The notes beneath the pieces were generated by a model. That model saw only the letters and a program-made list of their open reading frames with translations. It did not search any database and had not been told where the DNA came from. Of a stretch of DNA of 64,000 nucleotides, positions 48,850 to 58,915 are shown one piece after another. Positions within the stretch are counted from its first letter, which is position 1. Each line of letters opens with the position of its first letter. A program made the translations under genes and the position numbers. The stretch is from Actinomycetaceae bacterium (lineage in GTDB: Bacteria > Actinomycetota > Actinomycetes > Actinomycetales > Actinomycetaceae): NCBI GenBank assembly GCA_030538185.1, contig JAUNUK010000001.1, positions 422,296 through 486,295 on the forward strand. Direction: 5' to 3'.

Positions 48850-50973
48850 TCACCACGGTTTCCAGGTGACAGGTGCATCGGAGGGCCAAGTCAGTGCCTG
48901 ATCGAAAACATAGTCACAGATTGCATCCCGCCCGCCGAGGCCGACTATTTTGTAAGCCTTCAGATCGCGCAAGGTTTGTGCCGTATAGGCAGGGAGTCGT
49001 TGACAGTCGGGCACAAGGAGCAAGGGGCCATCCGTGACAACACCTGCGGCTACTGCATCGGCGAATACTGTGCCGCGCGCCAGGTAGGCGGTCGTAGTGT
49101 TGGGGTTTTGTCGAAACACCTCGTGCGCAATTGCCTGTGAGGTGGCGTACCTGTCGGAGCCAGACAGGCGCGTGGCCGAGAGGGTCCCACCCACTTGACG
49201 CAAGACGGAACCCGACATGACGGAGGGTCCACCCAAAGCAACTACCCTAGAAACTTTGAGGTCAACGGCCAACTGGCCTGCTCCCAAGACCTTGGGGCTC
49301 GAATTATCGACCAAGACAATGGGGCCGTCCTTCAGTGCGCCCCCCACCAGGGCATCAGGTGAGCCTTGACCATCTTTGCCGTAGGCATCGGCCAGGTAGA
49401 GCGAGTTTGCATTGTTGGGGAAGGCCCTGCGGGCAATGAGCAACGATGTTTCCTCACGGCTGACACCGCCCAAACGTGAGATAGAGCGATTGGGCGCGGC
49501 CAAGGAACGCAGAACCTGGTCGCTTACGGCTTGCGTTCCGCCCAGCGCTATCACCTGCCGAGGACGCAAGGCCTCGATCGTCGAGAGGACACTTTGAGGC
49601 ACTTGGCCAGTGGAAGGGACCAGCAGGATAGGACCGTCGTGCAGCACACCAGCCACCAAGGCATCGACCAGGACGTTTGCCCTGGCGACATAGACCACGG
49701 GCGCGCTGTCAGGGAAGACTGAACGTGCGATGCGCACAGCAGTTTCGATGCGATCGGTGCCTGCCAGCCTGTCGACGCGGATATCAGGGATCCGTGGCCT
49801 GGGATCGAGGTAGTTGGGAGTCCCGTCCCTGTCCGCGTCCCCATTGGGCTCCGATGGCCATTCAGGGTTAAAGAGCTTGACCCCATAGCTGTGACGATTG
49901 GGCACAGACGCACCCACGCAGGAAGCCTGTGTTTTTTGTTGAATATCGGTGAGCTGGACCGTGTAGGTGTGGGTGTCGTAGAAGCTAGGCAAATTCAAGG
50001 AGCTAGAGGGTATTTTCAACAGCAGGTTGTCGTAGCCAGCGAAGGTCCAGGGGCGCAGGCCAGCTTGTACCCCTGGCTCATTGGAGTGAACCACTTGGAC
50101 ACCCGGTACGACCCTTCCTTGCGGATCTAGGATCGTGACCTGTGCGCTGGTCAAATCAGCGCATTGCATTCCCACGTGCCAGCGGCTAACACCTTCTGGC
50201 AGGCCAGTGGGTAACAAAGTCGTGGGGAAATAACCTGCAGAGGGCCAGGACACGGCGGAAGGTGCCAGGCGCGCAGAGTTCCACAAAGGCGGGTTTAAGG
50301 GAATGGAGGCAGCGTTGTAGGCATCGGGGAAAAGCTGAATGGATGACGAGGACGGCCCGGCAGTGCCCACAGAGACCAGGCCAAGTGCACTGCGTTCAAG
50401 CAGCGGATTCATCATCTGCAAACGATGCCCCAGGGAGTCATTTTGATTTGTCGCAGAGGCCTCGGTGAAATAACGCAGGACCTCCCGTGCGGGACTTTCG
50501 ATACCGTCATTGCGTGAGATGACACCAGAACGGGAGGCGATATTCGAAGGCTCACTTAGGCAATTAGAACCGGGTGTGCTTGCCGGAAAGTTTGATGCCG
50601 TGGAAGATGCGGCAGCTGTGAGGGCTGCGGCCTGGGCATACTTCGTTGGGGTGTAGGCAAGGGGGACCGTGACAGGCAAGACGCCTGACAGCTGGCGCAG
50701 GTAGTTCCAAGATGCCATGGCTGCGTCATGGGCTTCACGAGTGGCAGTCCCGGGCGTGCAGGAGGAAAGTGAGGAATCACGCGAGAAAGCGATGGGCTGG
50801 TCATAGGCCTCGAAGGCTACCTCGTAGGCGTGAGCAGCATCGGCGCGGTCGTGGCTCATATCATGTGGGGTCAGCGCGAATGCTGGAGGCGTGCCTGCCG
50901 AAGACAATGGCAGCAAGGACACTGCGAGGGTACCTGCAAGTAAGATACTGGCCAGTCGGATGCGTGATGGCAT
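48850..50973 (-). CDS. Secreted CAP-like and triple CWB2 cell-wall protein
   Basis: A 707-residue secreted protein: signal peptide (IRLASILLAGTLAVSLLPLSSAG), a CAP/SCP-like region (about 75-260, with AMASWNYLRQLSGVLPV, YAQAAALTAAA, SWPSAGYFP) and three CWB2 (PF04122) repeats covering the last 300 residues, each with a DRxETA-like start and a VxALGG end (RLAGTDRIETAVRIA, RLGGVSREETSLLIA, RLSGSDRYATSQAIA). CWB2 repeats hold proteins non-covalently on the wall. The start at 50973 fits the signal peptide; GTG 51000 is the alternative. Neither has a ribosome site. Only this surface protein in the window is not LAxTG-anchored. Confidence 0.85.
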   Translation of the reverse strand: MPSRIRLASILLAGTLAVSLLPLSSAGTPPAFALTPHDMSHDRADAAHAYEVAFEAYDQPIAFSRDSSLSSCTPGTATREAHDAAMASWNYLRQLSGVLPVTVPLAYTPTKYAQAAALTAAASSTASNFPASTPGSNCLSEPSNIASRSGVISRNDGIESPAREVLRYFTEASATNQNDSLGHRLQMMNPLLERSALGLVSVGTAGPSSSSIQLFPDAYNAASIPLNPPLWNSARLAPSAVSWPSAGYFPTTLLPTGLPEGVSRWHVGMQCADLTSAQVTILDPQGRVVPGVQVVHSNEPGVQAGLRPWTFAGYDNLLLKIPSSSLNLPSFYDTHTYTVQLTDIQQKTQASCVGASVPNRHSYGVKLFNPEWPSEPNGDADRDGTPNYLDPRPRIPDIRVDRLAGTDRIETAVRIARSVFPDSAPVVYVARANVLVDALVAGVLHDGPILLVPSTGQVPQSVLSTIEALRPRQVIALGGTQAVSDQVLRSLAAPNRSISRLGGVSREETSLLIARRAFPNNANSLYLADAYGKDGQGSPDALVGGALKDGPIVLVDNSSPKVLGAGQLAVDLKVSRVVALGGPSVMSGSVLRQVGGTLSATRLSGSDRYATSQAIAHEVFRQNPNTTTAYLARGTVFADAVAAGVVTDGPLLLVPDCQRLPAYTAQTLRDLKAYKIVGLGGRDAICDYVFDQALTWPSDAPVTWKPW

Positions 50974-51053
50974 ATACCGAGGATCGCACTTGTTTTGCAC
51001 CTGTGCAAGTGAAAAACCGAAAGTTCAGCTCGAAAAGATAGGCGCAACAGGGT

Positions 51054-51059
51054 TAGCAT
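51054..51059 (+). promoter_or_regulatory. -10 box of ferritin-like gene, leaderless arrangement
   Basis: TAGCAT, six bases (TAGGGA), then ATG at 51066. No ribosome site. Confidence 0.6.
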
Positions 51060-51065
51060 TAGGGA

Positions 51066-51692
51066 ATGAGCGCCAACGTTGACCTACCCACTCCCCAGAT
51101 CCTCGGCATTATCGCTTTTGGCAGGGTGGCATCCTATGCCCGTATTGCCCGCGATGTATCCATGACTGTCAATGTGCGGCATCAGCTTGACTTGGCGCGC
51201 ATGGGGACCCGTTTCATCCAAAGCATTGATGCCTTAGAAGCTGCAGCTACGCAGCTAGGCACTAATATTGAAGATGTCACTCAGCCTTTTCAAGGGTCCT
51301 TGGACGATATGGAGGCACGCACTAGGCCAGGGGACTGGTGGGAGCGTGTGGTCAAAAGCTACGTCATGGTGGGTATGTTGTGCGACCTGGAAGATTGCCT
51401 GGGGCAAGACATGCGAGGCGAAGTGTCAGACCGCTTATCTTTGGCGCAAGATGCAGGACACGGCCTGTGGGTTAAGGAACGCATCGGCGATGTCCTTGGT
51501 GACGATGACACACTCAATGCCCGGCTTTCCATGTGGGGCAGGCGCGTGGCTGGTGAAGTTCTCGGTGCTATCCAAAGAATTGTCACCACACACAGCGAAA
51601 TTTTGCCGGAAGGCACCTCCGTGGCAGCCCTACTTCAACGGTTAACGGCCGGCCACGCCAGGCGCCTAGACGTCCTCGGCCTAGCCTCGTAG
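51066..51692 (+). CDS. Ferritin-like-fold protein of the actinobacterial helicase neighbourhood
   Basis: A 208-residue, mostly helical protein (QILGIIAFGRVASYARIARDV at the start). Its size, helical pattern and place between a DEAD helicase and DUF3107 match the ferritin-like fold proteins found at this position in many actinobacteria. Few of the Glu/His iron ligands are obvious, so diiron chemistry is doubtful. The start has no ribosome site but a TAGCAT box six bases upstream. Confidence 0.7.
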   Translation: MSANVDLPTPQILGIIAFGRVASYARIARDVSMTVNVRHQLDLARMGTRFIQSIDALEAAATQLGTNIEDVTQPFQGSLDDMEARTRPGDWWERVVKSYVMVGMLCDLEDCLGQDMRGEVSDRLSLAQDAGHGLWVKERIGDVLGDDDTLNARLSMWGRRVAGEVLGAIQRIVTTHSEILPEGTSVAALLQRLTAGHARRLDVLGLAS

Positions 51693-51714
51693 TGCTTGTA
51701 GTGTGCGGGTGCCT

Positions 51715-51936
51715 CTAAATTCCGAAACCGACCTTACGTGGCTGATCTGGTCCGACCTGGACATACCCCAAGGCCTTCGTAGGAATCATGACCCGTGAGC
51801 CCTTCGTGTCTGTGAACTCGATGATTGTCTGCGATTCCAAGGCTTTTGCAACGCGTTCGAACATGGCGTTTTCTTCCTCGGCAACGTCCATCATGATGTC
51901 GCGGGTGACTCCGCGGATTCCGATTGTGATCTCCAC
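51715..51936 (-). CDS. DUF3107 small conserved actinobacterial protein
   Basis: 73 residues beginning MEITIGIRGVTRDIMMD and ending VQVGPDQPRKVGFGI, matching DUF3107. Function unknown. Start GTG 51936 with GGAAGGA seven bases upstream. It lies between the ferritin-like gene and the AdnAB operon. Confidence 0.93.
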   Translation of the reverse strand: MEITIGIRGVTRDIMMDVAEEENAMFERVAKALESQTIIEFTDTKGSRVMIPTKALGYVQVGPDQPRKVGFGI

Positions 51937-52010
51937 TGAGGGTCCTTCCTTTTTCGTCAGGGTCGAGCATCATGCTACCTCGTGTCCGAGGTCTGTGTTT
52001 GGATGAGGTT

Positions 52011-55000
52011 ATGACAAAGACAGAAGCTCTAGCTCCAGCCCAGGCCATGAGTGCTGCTCAAATCCTTGATCTTGTGCAGACCGGGGGGCATGTGACGGTA
52101 GCCGGCCTGCCCCGAAGTGGGAAAAGTGCGTTGGTTTTGGAGGCGGCTGCGCGGCTGGCACAAGGCATGAGGGGTGGTGTGCATATATGGGCACCCACGC
52201 GCATTAGGGTCGATGCCCTGCGCCGAGCCATGCGTTTGGGTGACGCAGCTGCGAGGTTCGACCAGGTCAAGGTAGAGACGCCTATCGCCTGGGCATACCG
52301 GGTGGTCAATGACGCCCGCGGGAAAAAACACATACCACCTGTGCGTTTGGCGACCGGGGCGGATGTGGACGGGCAGTTATCCGAGATCCTGGACGGTATT
52401 GAGAACTGGCCTGCTGATCTTCCGCACGAGCTGCGGGCTATGCCAGCTTTTGTCCTGGAGGTACGCGATTTTGTGACTCGAATACGTGATTGGGGTATTA
52501 CCTCTGAGGAATTACGAGGTCTTGCCCAAGCACAAGGCCCGGACTATTGGCAAATGTTAGCTCAGGTTATGGATGAGCAAGACCGCACCTTGAGTTTAAA
52601 GGTCGCAGACTCCCGGAAGGCCGCTTTGCCGGTGGACATTATGCGCCTTATGGCACTCAGCATCGATGTCATTGCAGGGTTGGGCGAGGCACAGGGCAGC
52701 AGCGGGCAGGTGGATATACCCCGGGTCTTGATTGTCGACGACATGACCGACTGCACCCTGATACACGCCAGGGTCATGAAGCATCTGGCGCAGTGCGGAA
52801 CCCAGATTATCGCGGTGGGCAACCCTGATGCCGTGGTGGAGGGATTCAGAGGCGCGACCCCAGGGATCTTGTCACGTCTGGCCAATGACTTGTTTGCGCT
52901 GGGTGGCAGGGATGTCGCCCAGGTGGCACTGCAAGGCATGCAAGGTATTGACCCGCAGATTGAAGAATTCTTATACAGCGCTGTTGCAAGCCTGCCGCTT
53001 CACGGCTTCATAGAGCGACGCAAACCAAAAACCATTTCCGAGGGCGAAGTCTTGGGAGACGTGGCACAGGGGTGGGATGGCTTGCACGGGGTCTCGCTGT
53101 GCGTGGGGACTGATGAATCACAACAGATTCGTCTGGCCGCCCGGATGCTGCGCGAACATCATCTTCATGACGGTGTGGCATGGGAGGATATGGCCCTCAT
53201 CGTGCGTTCGACAGGATTGATTGACGCCCTCACCATCGAGCTACAGGGCGCATCAGTGCCTGTTCGTGCCATGAACCGTCCGATCCTTTTGGCGCAGCAT
53301 ACGGCCACCAGGCCTCTGTTGCTGTGCTTGGAATTGGTGACCTCTGCAGCTCCGGTTTTGGAGTTTGACCTAGCACGCTACCTTTTAACGTCCGTGCTCA
53401 TGGGCAGAGACGCCCTGTACATGCGTCTACACGCCGCTCAGATTCATGAAGACATCCAAAGACTTCAGGGCAATGACTTTGATGCGTGCGGCGACGTTCA
53501 GGATCCTCACCTGAAGAAACTCTGTGGGCTACTTGGGGCGGCGCGCGCGGTTATTGCGAAGGATCCAGGCAATGTTTTAGGGGCTTTGTGGAAACTGTGG
53601 GAAGGCTTCGATGTAGCCAAGGACTGGCAAAACACCTGCCTGGATGCCTCCAATTTGCCAAGCGTGGTTGAGATACACCATCAAAACCTGGATATGGTGA
53701 TGGCCCTGTTCAAGGCCGGGGAATGGTGGGTGGAAAGGAATCCGGGGCGTCACGCCAAACACTTTGCTGACGAATATCTTTCGCAAAGGGTTCCTTCTGA
53801 CACTGTTGCGCCTTCGGGCATCAGGGCGCCTGCAGTATCTGTGCTCACACCAGCCCAGGCGGCAGGCCAGAATTTCTCCGTGGTGGCAGTTCTGGGATTA
53901 ATTGATGGAGCTTGGCCAAACCTCAAACGCAGGGACGGGATCTTGAAGGTCAACGATGTTTTGGCGAAGCTTGGCGATGCCGGTGTCCTCACTGATAGAC
54001 AAGGGATACTTGATGACGAGCTTCGGCTTTTCGTGGCCGCCTGCTCCAGGGCGAACAGGTATCTGATTATTGCTTCGGTCAACGGCTCTGAGGATACGCC
54101 CTCGGCCTTTGCTGGTTTAGCGGCCAGGCTATTGGCCGCAGGGGACCGGGAGCTTTACCAAGATTTACTCCTGGGGCAGGTGGCGGGGCCTGCATTGGAT
54201 GAACGGGGAATTGTTGCCTACGCAAGGAATGGGCTTTTGGAGCCCGAACTGGATACAGGAAAACGGGATTTCTTGGCGGAAGTTTTGGCTACCTTGGCGC
54301 ACATCGGTGTGGACGAGGCGCAACCCGAAAACTGGTGGGGTGCCCTTAGTCCAAGCACGACAGGGGCACCTTACGACGGTGACGTCACCTTGTCGCCCTC
54401 GAAACTGGAAAAACTTATAACCTGCCCACTGAACGCCTTGCTTGAATCCGCAGGTGGCAGGGAAGAAGGGGAGGTAGATGCGGCCTCTATAGGGACGCTG
54501 ATCCACGAACTTGCCGAAGAGGCACAACGCCATTTCTGGGATGAAGGCAGGTTCGCTCAGGCCAAGGGTGAAGACGTGTATGCCTGGATGTGTGAGGCAT
54601 TGGATGAGCGCTTTGCTGAACTTGAGGTTCCGCCTGGCTGGTTGGAAGATGTCACACGCTCGCAGATACAAGGTTCGATAAAAATGCTGGCCTTTTATAT
54701 GGCAAAGCATCCGCGCTTCACCGAGACTGAATGTCAGATTGAATACCGCCACGCTGTAAAGCTGCCCAGTGCGGATGAGGAACGCGAGGGCCAGGCACAT
54801 GAGGTGGTTATTCGAGGCAGAGTGGACCGTTTGGAATACCTGGGAACTGAGGAATCTGAAAAGCGGCAGGTTGAGGTCGCTGACATTAAAACCGGTGCCG
54901 TGACAAAGAATGCCGTGCCTGCCAACCTACAGCTAGGAAGCTACCAACTGGCTTTAGAGCAAGAGGGTCTGGAGTGTATGGGAGCTAAAATCCTTTCGGT

Positions 55001-55301
55001 CAAGACCGAGGTGCAGGACGTGGACAAAATCGTGGCACCGCAAGGCCACCTCGATGATGTGTTGGATGATGTCGCTTCGAAAAAGGCTCGTGTAAATACG
55101 CAGCTGCTGGCCGCCCTCGGTGTGGAAGACACTGAGGATACGACGATTCGAGACTCGGTGCTTAAACGCATCAACCTGGCAGGTGCTGTGGCCTGCTCAC
55201 AGCAGGTATATGCCGTGGTGGGCGATAGTTGTTCATATTGTCGGGTGAAGGATTGTTGCCCGTTGGTGGCCCAGGGGAAGGTTAGTGACAATGCCTACTG
55301 A
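52011..55301 (+). CDS. adnA: AdnA-like helicase-nuclease subunit
   Basis: A 1096-residue subunit of the actinobacterial double-strand-break resection complex. The N-terminal Walker A (GLPRSGKSA) is present but other UvrD motifs are weak, while the C-terminus has a RecB-type nuclease domain (GTLIHELAEEA, GRVDRLEYL, VADIKTG, QLGSYQLA) and a cysteine cluster CSYCRVKDCC that, with an upstream Cys, fits an Fe-S staple. Weak motor plus Fe-S nuclease corresponds to AdnA. ATG 52011 with GATGAGG upstream is chosen over an in-frame codon at 51972. It overlaps adnB by 11 bases. Confidence 0.88.
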   Translation: MTKTEALAPAQAMSAAQILDLVQTGGHVTVAGLPRSGKSALVLEAAARLAQGMRGGVHIWAPTRIRVDALRRAMRLGDAAARFDQVKVETPIAWAYRVVNDARGKKHIPPVRLATGADVDGQLSEILDGIENWPADLPHELRAMPAFVLEVRDFVTRIRDWGITSEELRGLAQAQGPDYWQMLAQVMDEQDRTLSLKVADSRKAALPVDIMRLMALSIDVIAGLGEAQGSSGQVDIPRVLIVDDMTDCTLIHARVMKHLAQCGTQIIAVGNPDAVVEGFRGATPGILSRLANDLFALGGRDVAQVALQGMQGIDPQIEEFLYSAVASLPLHGFIERRKPKTISEGEVLGDVAQGWDGLHGVSLCVGTDESQQIRLAARMLREHHLHDGVAWEDMALIVRSTGLIDALTIELQGASVPVRAMNRPILLAQHTATRPLLLCLELVTSAAPVLEFDLARYLLTSVLMGRDALYMRLHAAQIHEDIQRLQGNDFDACGDVQDPHLKKLCGLLGAARAVIAKDPGNVLGALWKLWEGFDVAKDWQNTCLDASNLPSVVEIHHQNLDMVMALFKAGEWWVERNPGRHAKHFADEYLSQRVPSDTVAPSGIRAPAVSVLTPAQAAGQNFSVVAVLGLIDGAWPNLKRRDGILKVNDVLAKLGDAGVLTDRQGILDDELRLFVAACSRANRYLIIASVNGSEDTPSAFAGLAARLLAAGDRELYQDLLLGQVAGPALDERGIVAYARNGLLEPELDTGKRDFLAEVLATLAHIGVDEAQPENWWGALSPSTTGAPYDGDVTLSPSKLEKLITCPLNALLESAGGREEGEVDAASIGTLIHELAEEAQRHFWDEGRFAQAKGEDVYAWMCEALDERFAELEVPPGWLEDVTRSQIQGSIKMLAFYMAKHPRFTETECQIEYRHAVKLPSADEEREGQAHEVVIRGRVDRLEYLGTEESEKRQVEVADIKTGAVTKNAVPANLQLGSYQLALEQEGLECMGAKILSVKTEVQDVDKIVAPQGHLDDVLDDVASKKARVNTQLLAALGVEDTEDTTIRDSVLKRINLAGAVACSQQVYAVVGDSCSYCRVKDCCPLVAQGKVSDNAY

Positions 55302-58300
55302 AAAGATCAGGTTTAGCGCTGCCGACATAGCCAAAGCCTTGGGGGACTATGCACCCACTGAGGAGCAAACCGCCGTCATAGAAGCCCCTTTAGATAAGCC
55401 TTTGGTGGTTGTGGCCGGGGCAGGCTCAGGTAAAACTACGACCATGAGCATGCGGGTGCTCTACCTGGTTGCAAACCAGTTGGTGGCCCCCGAAAAAGTT
55501 TTGGGCCTGACTTTCACACGCAAGGCTGCCTCTGGATTGCGCCTGTCTATGACCTCGAAACTTCAGGCATTGGCAGCCTCGGGGCTCTTAGAAGACCTGC
55601 CTGGTGACTTACTTGAGACCTTGGCACAAGGCAGTAGCCAGCCAATGGTTTCTACCTATGATTCATTTGCCGGGAATTTGCTGCGTGAACATGGGTTACG
55701 TGGCGGCATCCCCACTGATTATGCTCTGATATCTGAGGGCAGCCGCTGGCAGATGGCTCACGATATCGTCAACTCTTGGCCTTCACAGACAGTATTTGGG
55801 GATGCTAGGTATTCCACCTTTGAAAGGCTAGGCGCCAACAAGCCCTCCACCATCGTGGACAAGGTCTTGGGTCTCAATGCCGAGATTCGTGGGCATTTGT
55901 TAACTGTGGAGGAACTCGAGGCTGAACTGACTCGTCTGCAAGCCAGCGTGGGCGAGTATCTGCAGTTCTTAGAAGACCATGGCGGAAAACGAGGGAAAGA
56001 CAAGGTTCCGCTGGCCACGAAAGAAAAAGAAAAGACCAAGAAGACCCTGGAAAGCATTAGCAAAAGACTGGCACTGTTGCCGATGGTTCAGGCATTTCAA
56101 GACGCAAAACAGGACGATAATGTCATGGATTTTGCCGACCAGACAGCCTTGGCGGTGAAGCTCGTAGAAAAAGTACCTGTAGTGGGTGAAATCTTGAGGC
56201 AGGATTTCTCCGTGGTGCTGCTTGATGAGTTTCAAGATACCTCGATGGCGCAGCTGCGTTTGCTCTCTGAACTGTTTAGGGATCACCCAGTGACAGCCGT
56301 CGGGGATCCCAACCAGGCAATTTATGGATGGAGGGGTGCGGCATCACAGACGCTCGGGGCCTTCAGGACGTTCTTTGCCACACAAAAGGGCAGCGATGTT
56401 GTGCAACTGACCATGAGCACATCGTGGCGCAATGCCGAAGGCGTCCTAAGTGTCTCCAATGAAATTGCCAAACACTTGGACGTGGGGGTGCTTGGGACAA
56501 GTGGCGAGTCAATTATTCAAGGGCCTGTGCTTAGCGCACGTCCTGATGCCTCAGAAGGTCAGGTCCTTTATGCCTACTGCGATACTGATCAAGAACAAGC
56601 ACAGGCAATAGCAGCCCACATGAAGAAGCTCTTTAACGCACACGAGGGCTCAGGCATGGCACCTCAAGGTTATGCTGTCTTGTCTCGCGCACGCAGCCTC
56701 ATGCCAGTTCTTGCCCAGGCCCTCAAAGACCAAGGCCTGCCCGTATCAGTTGTGGGGGGCGAATCCTATCTTGAGGATCCGGGGGTGTCTCGAATTAGGG
56801 CAGCTTTGAGCGTCTTGGCTGACCCCGGACGAGGCGACGCCATGATGCAGTTATTGAATTCTTTGAACCTTGGGATAACAGACATTCAGGTCTTACACGA
56901 GGTCAGCAGGCTCTTGGCTCGCAGACTCGACAGCGAAAACAGTCCCGAGGACACAGTTGCACAGTCCCTGCGTTTTCCTCCACAGTTACCGCTTTCTTTG
57001 GCACTTGAGGTTTTCCCTGGAGGGATCCATGCGGCACATGACCAAGATACGTATGGGCTGAGCAAGCTCAGCGCCGAGGGGTATCGACGAGTTTTCGCCT
57101 TGGCAAAACAGATGCGCGTCCTACGCCTCCATCGACACCTGCCTGTTGCAGGGCTAATAGCCTTTGCCGCACGCCTATTTGCTCAGGATATTGAAGCGCA
57201 AATCGAAGGTTCAAACACCAGCCGCAATACCCTCAACTCCTTCATCGCACAGGCCACACAGTACGAAAAAGGAAATGTCGTTGCCTCTTTGGAGGCCTTC
57301 CTTGGGTGGTTGGAGATAGCCGAGGAAAAAGAAAACTCTTTTGGGTCTGTTCAGGTAGAAGAAGAACCCGGTGTTGTCCAGATAATGACGATCCACGCTG
57401 CGAAAGGGTTGGAGTGGAATCATGTCGTGGTGGCTGGCCTATCAAACAGCCGCTTCCCAAGCTACAACGGACAAAAAAAGTGCGAGCCTTCTGATTTAGA
57501 CGAGTACGGGTGGCTGAACGCAGATGCGCACGTTCCATACACCATTCGCGGGGATGCCCCCTACCTTCCTCAGCTCGAATTGTCGACTACGCGTTTGGAT
57601 ATTGCCGGTGAACTATCTGCGGTTCACGGCTACACCAAAATCCTTGGTGCGACTCGTATTGAAGAAGAACGTCGGCTGGCCTATGTGGGATTCACAAGGG
57701 CTAAAGATACCTTGCTGCTGGCACACTCCTGGTACTACGGGACAACCGTCAATAAGCGAGAGCCTTCGATCTTCTTGACCGAGGCATTGTCCACAGGAGT
57801 TGTTGAACCATTAGAAATAGACGGACACGCCTATGAGGCATCAGACCCCCCGGAGAAAAACCCGAACACTGATCGAGAATCTATCGCTTTGTGGCCTGCC
57901 CCCCACAGGGCCTTGGAAGATTCAGCCTTTGCGGAAAGTGTGTCCGCAGTTCAACACGTCTTGCAAGACGCCCTCGGCAATGATGGGGAGGACCTGGATT
58001 GGGAAGGGCTGGAAGCGCGTGCGGAAAAACTGGGCGCACCCTACGTGCACCTTGTCTCTGACCTGGAGGCGATTGTCCGTGCACGCAATGAAAAACCGGC
58101 GAAGGCAGTCGAGGCTTTGGTGGGCCAGATTTCTGCCTCAAATGTTGTCAGCGCATCCGAGAACTTTGAGAAATTCAAGCGATACAAGCTGCGGCCAGTA
58201 CCCCAAGAACCATCCCATGTGGCCAGGCTCGGCACCCTGTTTCACTCCTGGATTCAAGACTATTTGCAAGGCGAACAAGGCCTGTTAGGTATCGGTTTGG

Positions 58301-58761
58301 CCGGTATGGACGATGCGCCGCTGGTGTCTGAAGGGCAGGCCAGCAGGCTAGAAAAATGGAAACAAACAGTCATTGACCTGCTTGAGCGAGAAAAATGGCA
58401 GGTCGTTGAGGTCGAAAAAGACTACACCTTAAGTGTGTCAAGTGACGAGGGCGAAGAAGCAACCACCATTCGGGCAAAGATTGACGCGGTCTTTGTGGAC
58501 CAGGGGCGCTACAGGATCGTCGACTGGAAAACAGGGAAAATACCCACAGAAGTTGAGTTGGATTCGCATCTGCACCAGCTTGGGATTTACCGCCTTGCCT
58601 GGAAGGCGGCACACCCGAATGTGCCACTTGAAGACATCGAAGCCCAGCTGGTTTACGTAGCCCACGAAGCCACAACCATCACCCTCAGCGAAATAATGGG
58701 GCCCGGCACACAATACGACATCGATTATCTGCAAGGGATCCTGGCTGAGCTGAAAGTCTAA
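55291..58761 (+). CDS. adnB: AdnB-like helicase-nuclease subunit
   Basis: A 1156-residue SF1 helicase with full motor motifs: GAGSGKTTTM (I), LTFTRKAA (Ia), LLDEFQDTS (II), VGDPNQAIYGWRGA (III), MTIHAAKGLEWNHV (V) and RRLAYVGFTRAKD (VI). The C-terminal nuclease has LGTLFHSWIQDYL, KIDAVFVD and VDWKTG with QLGIYRLAW. In mycobacterial AdnAB the B motor drives translocation. The ATG at 55291 follows AGGGGAAGG by nine bases; GTG 55285 is possible. Overlap with adnA indicates translational coupling of the heterodimer. Confidence 0.93.
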   Translation: MPTEKIRFSAADIAKALGDYAPTEEQTAVIEAPLDKPLVVVAGAGSGKTTTMSMRVLYLVANQLVAPEKVLGLTFTRKAASGLRLSMTSKLQALAASGLLEDLPGDLLETLAQGSSQPMVSTYDSFAGNLLREHGLRGGIPTDYALISEGSRWQMAHDIVNSWPSQTVFGDARYSTFERLGANKPSTIVDKVLGLNAEIRGHLLTVEELEAELTRLQASVGEYLQFLEDHGGKRGKDKVPLATKEKEKTKKTLESISKRLALLPMVQAFQDAKQDDNVMDFADQTALAVKLVEKVPVVGEILRQDFSVVLLDEFQDTSMAQLRLLSELFRDHPVTAVGDPNQAIYGWRGAASQTLGAFRTFFATQKGSDVVQLTMSTSWRNAEGVLSVSNEIAKHLDVGVLGTSGESIIQGPVLSARPDASEGQVLYAYCDTDQEQAQAIAAHMKKLFNAHEGSGMAPQGYAVLSRARSLMPVLAQALKDQGLPVSVVGGESYLEDPGVSRIRAALSVLADPGRGDAMMQLLNSLNLGITDIQVLHEVSRLLARRLDSENSPEDTVAQSLRFPPQLPLSLALEVFPGGIHAAHDQDTYGLSKLSAEGYRRVFALAKQMRVLRLHRHLPVAGLIAFAARLFAQDIEAQIEGSNTSRNTLNSFIAQATQYEKGNVVASLEAFLGWLEIAEEKENSFGSVQVEEEPGVVQIMTIHAAKGLEWNHVVVAGLSNSRFPSYNGQKKCEPSDLDEYGWLNADAHVPYTIRGDAPYLPQLELSTTRLDIAGELSAVHGYTKILGATRIEEERRLAYVGFTRAKDTLLLAHSWYYGTTVNKREPSIFLTEALSTGVVEPLEIDGHAYEASDPPEKNPNTDRESIALWPAPHRALEDSAFAESVSAVQHVLQDALGNDGEDLDWEGLEARAEKLGAPYVHLVSDLEAIVRARNEKPAKAVEALVGQISASNVVSASENFEKFKRYKLRPVPQEPSHVARLGTLFHSWIQDYLQGEQGLLGIGLAGMDDAPLVSEGQASRLEKWKQTVIDLLEREKWQVVEVEKDYTLSVSSDEGEEATTIRAKIDAVFVDQGRYRIVDWKTGKIPTEVELDSHLHQLGIYRLAWKAAHPNVPLEDIEAQLVYVAHEATTITLSEIMGPGTQYDIDYLQGILAELKV

Positions 58762-58775
58762 GGAATGTCGCGCGC

Positions 58776-58877
58776 GGCGGGGCGGCACGGTCGGCGTGCC
58801 CACGGGGCCCCACCACGGGCTGCGCCCGCGGTCCGCCCCCGACGCCCACCTAACCGCGCTCGCCCGACCGCCCCGCC
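58776..58877. repeat. GC-rich intergenic palindromic element, copy 2
   Basis: Arms GGCGGGGCGG (58776-58785) and CCGCCCCGCC (58868-58877) enclose a CGGGC/GCCCG hairpin near 58817-58829 and other GC-rich pairs. The right half (GCCCACCTAACCGCGCTCG then CCGCCCCGCC) resembles copy 1 at 13934-14039. It lies between the convergent adnB and trpB genes and could also terminate both. Confidence 0.6.
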
Positions 58878-58915
58878 CCTCGCCACTACGTGCAGGGACG
58901 AAAAGCGTTAGGGCG

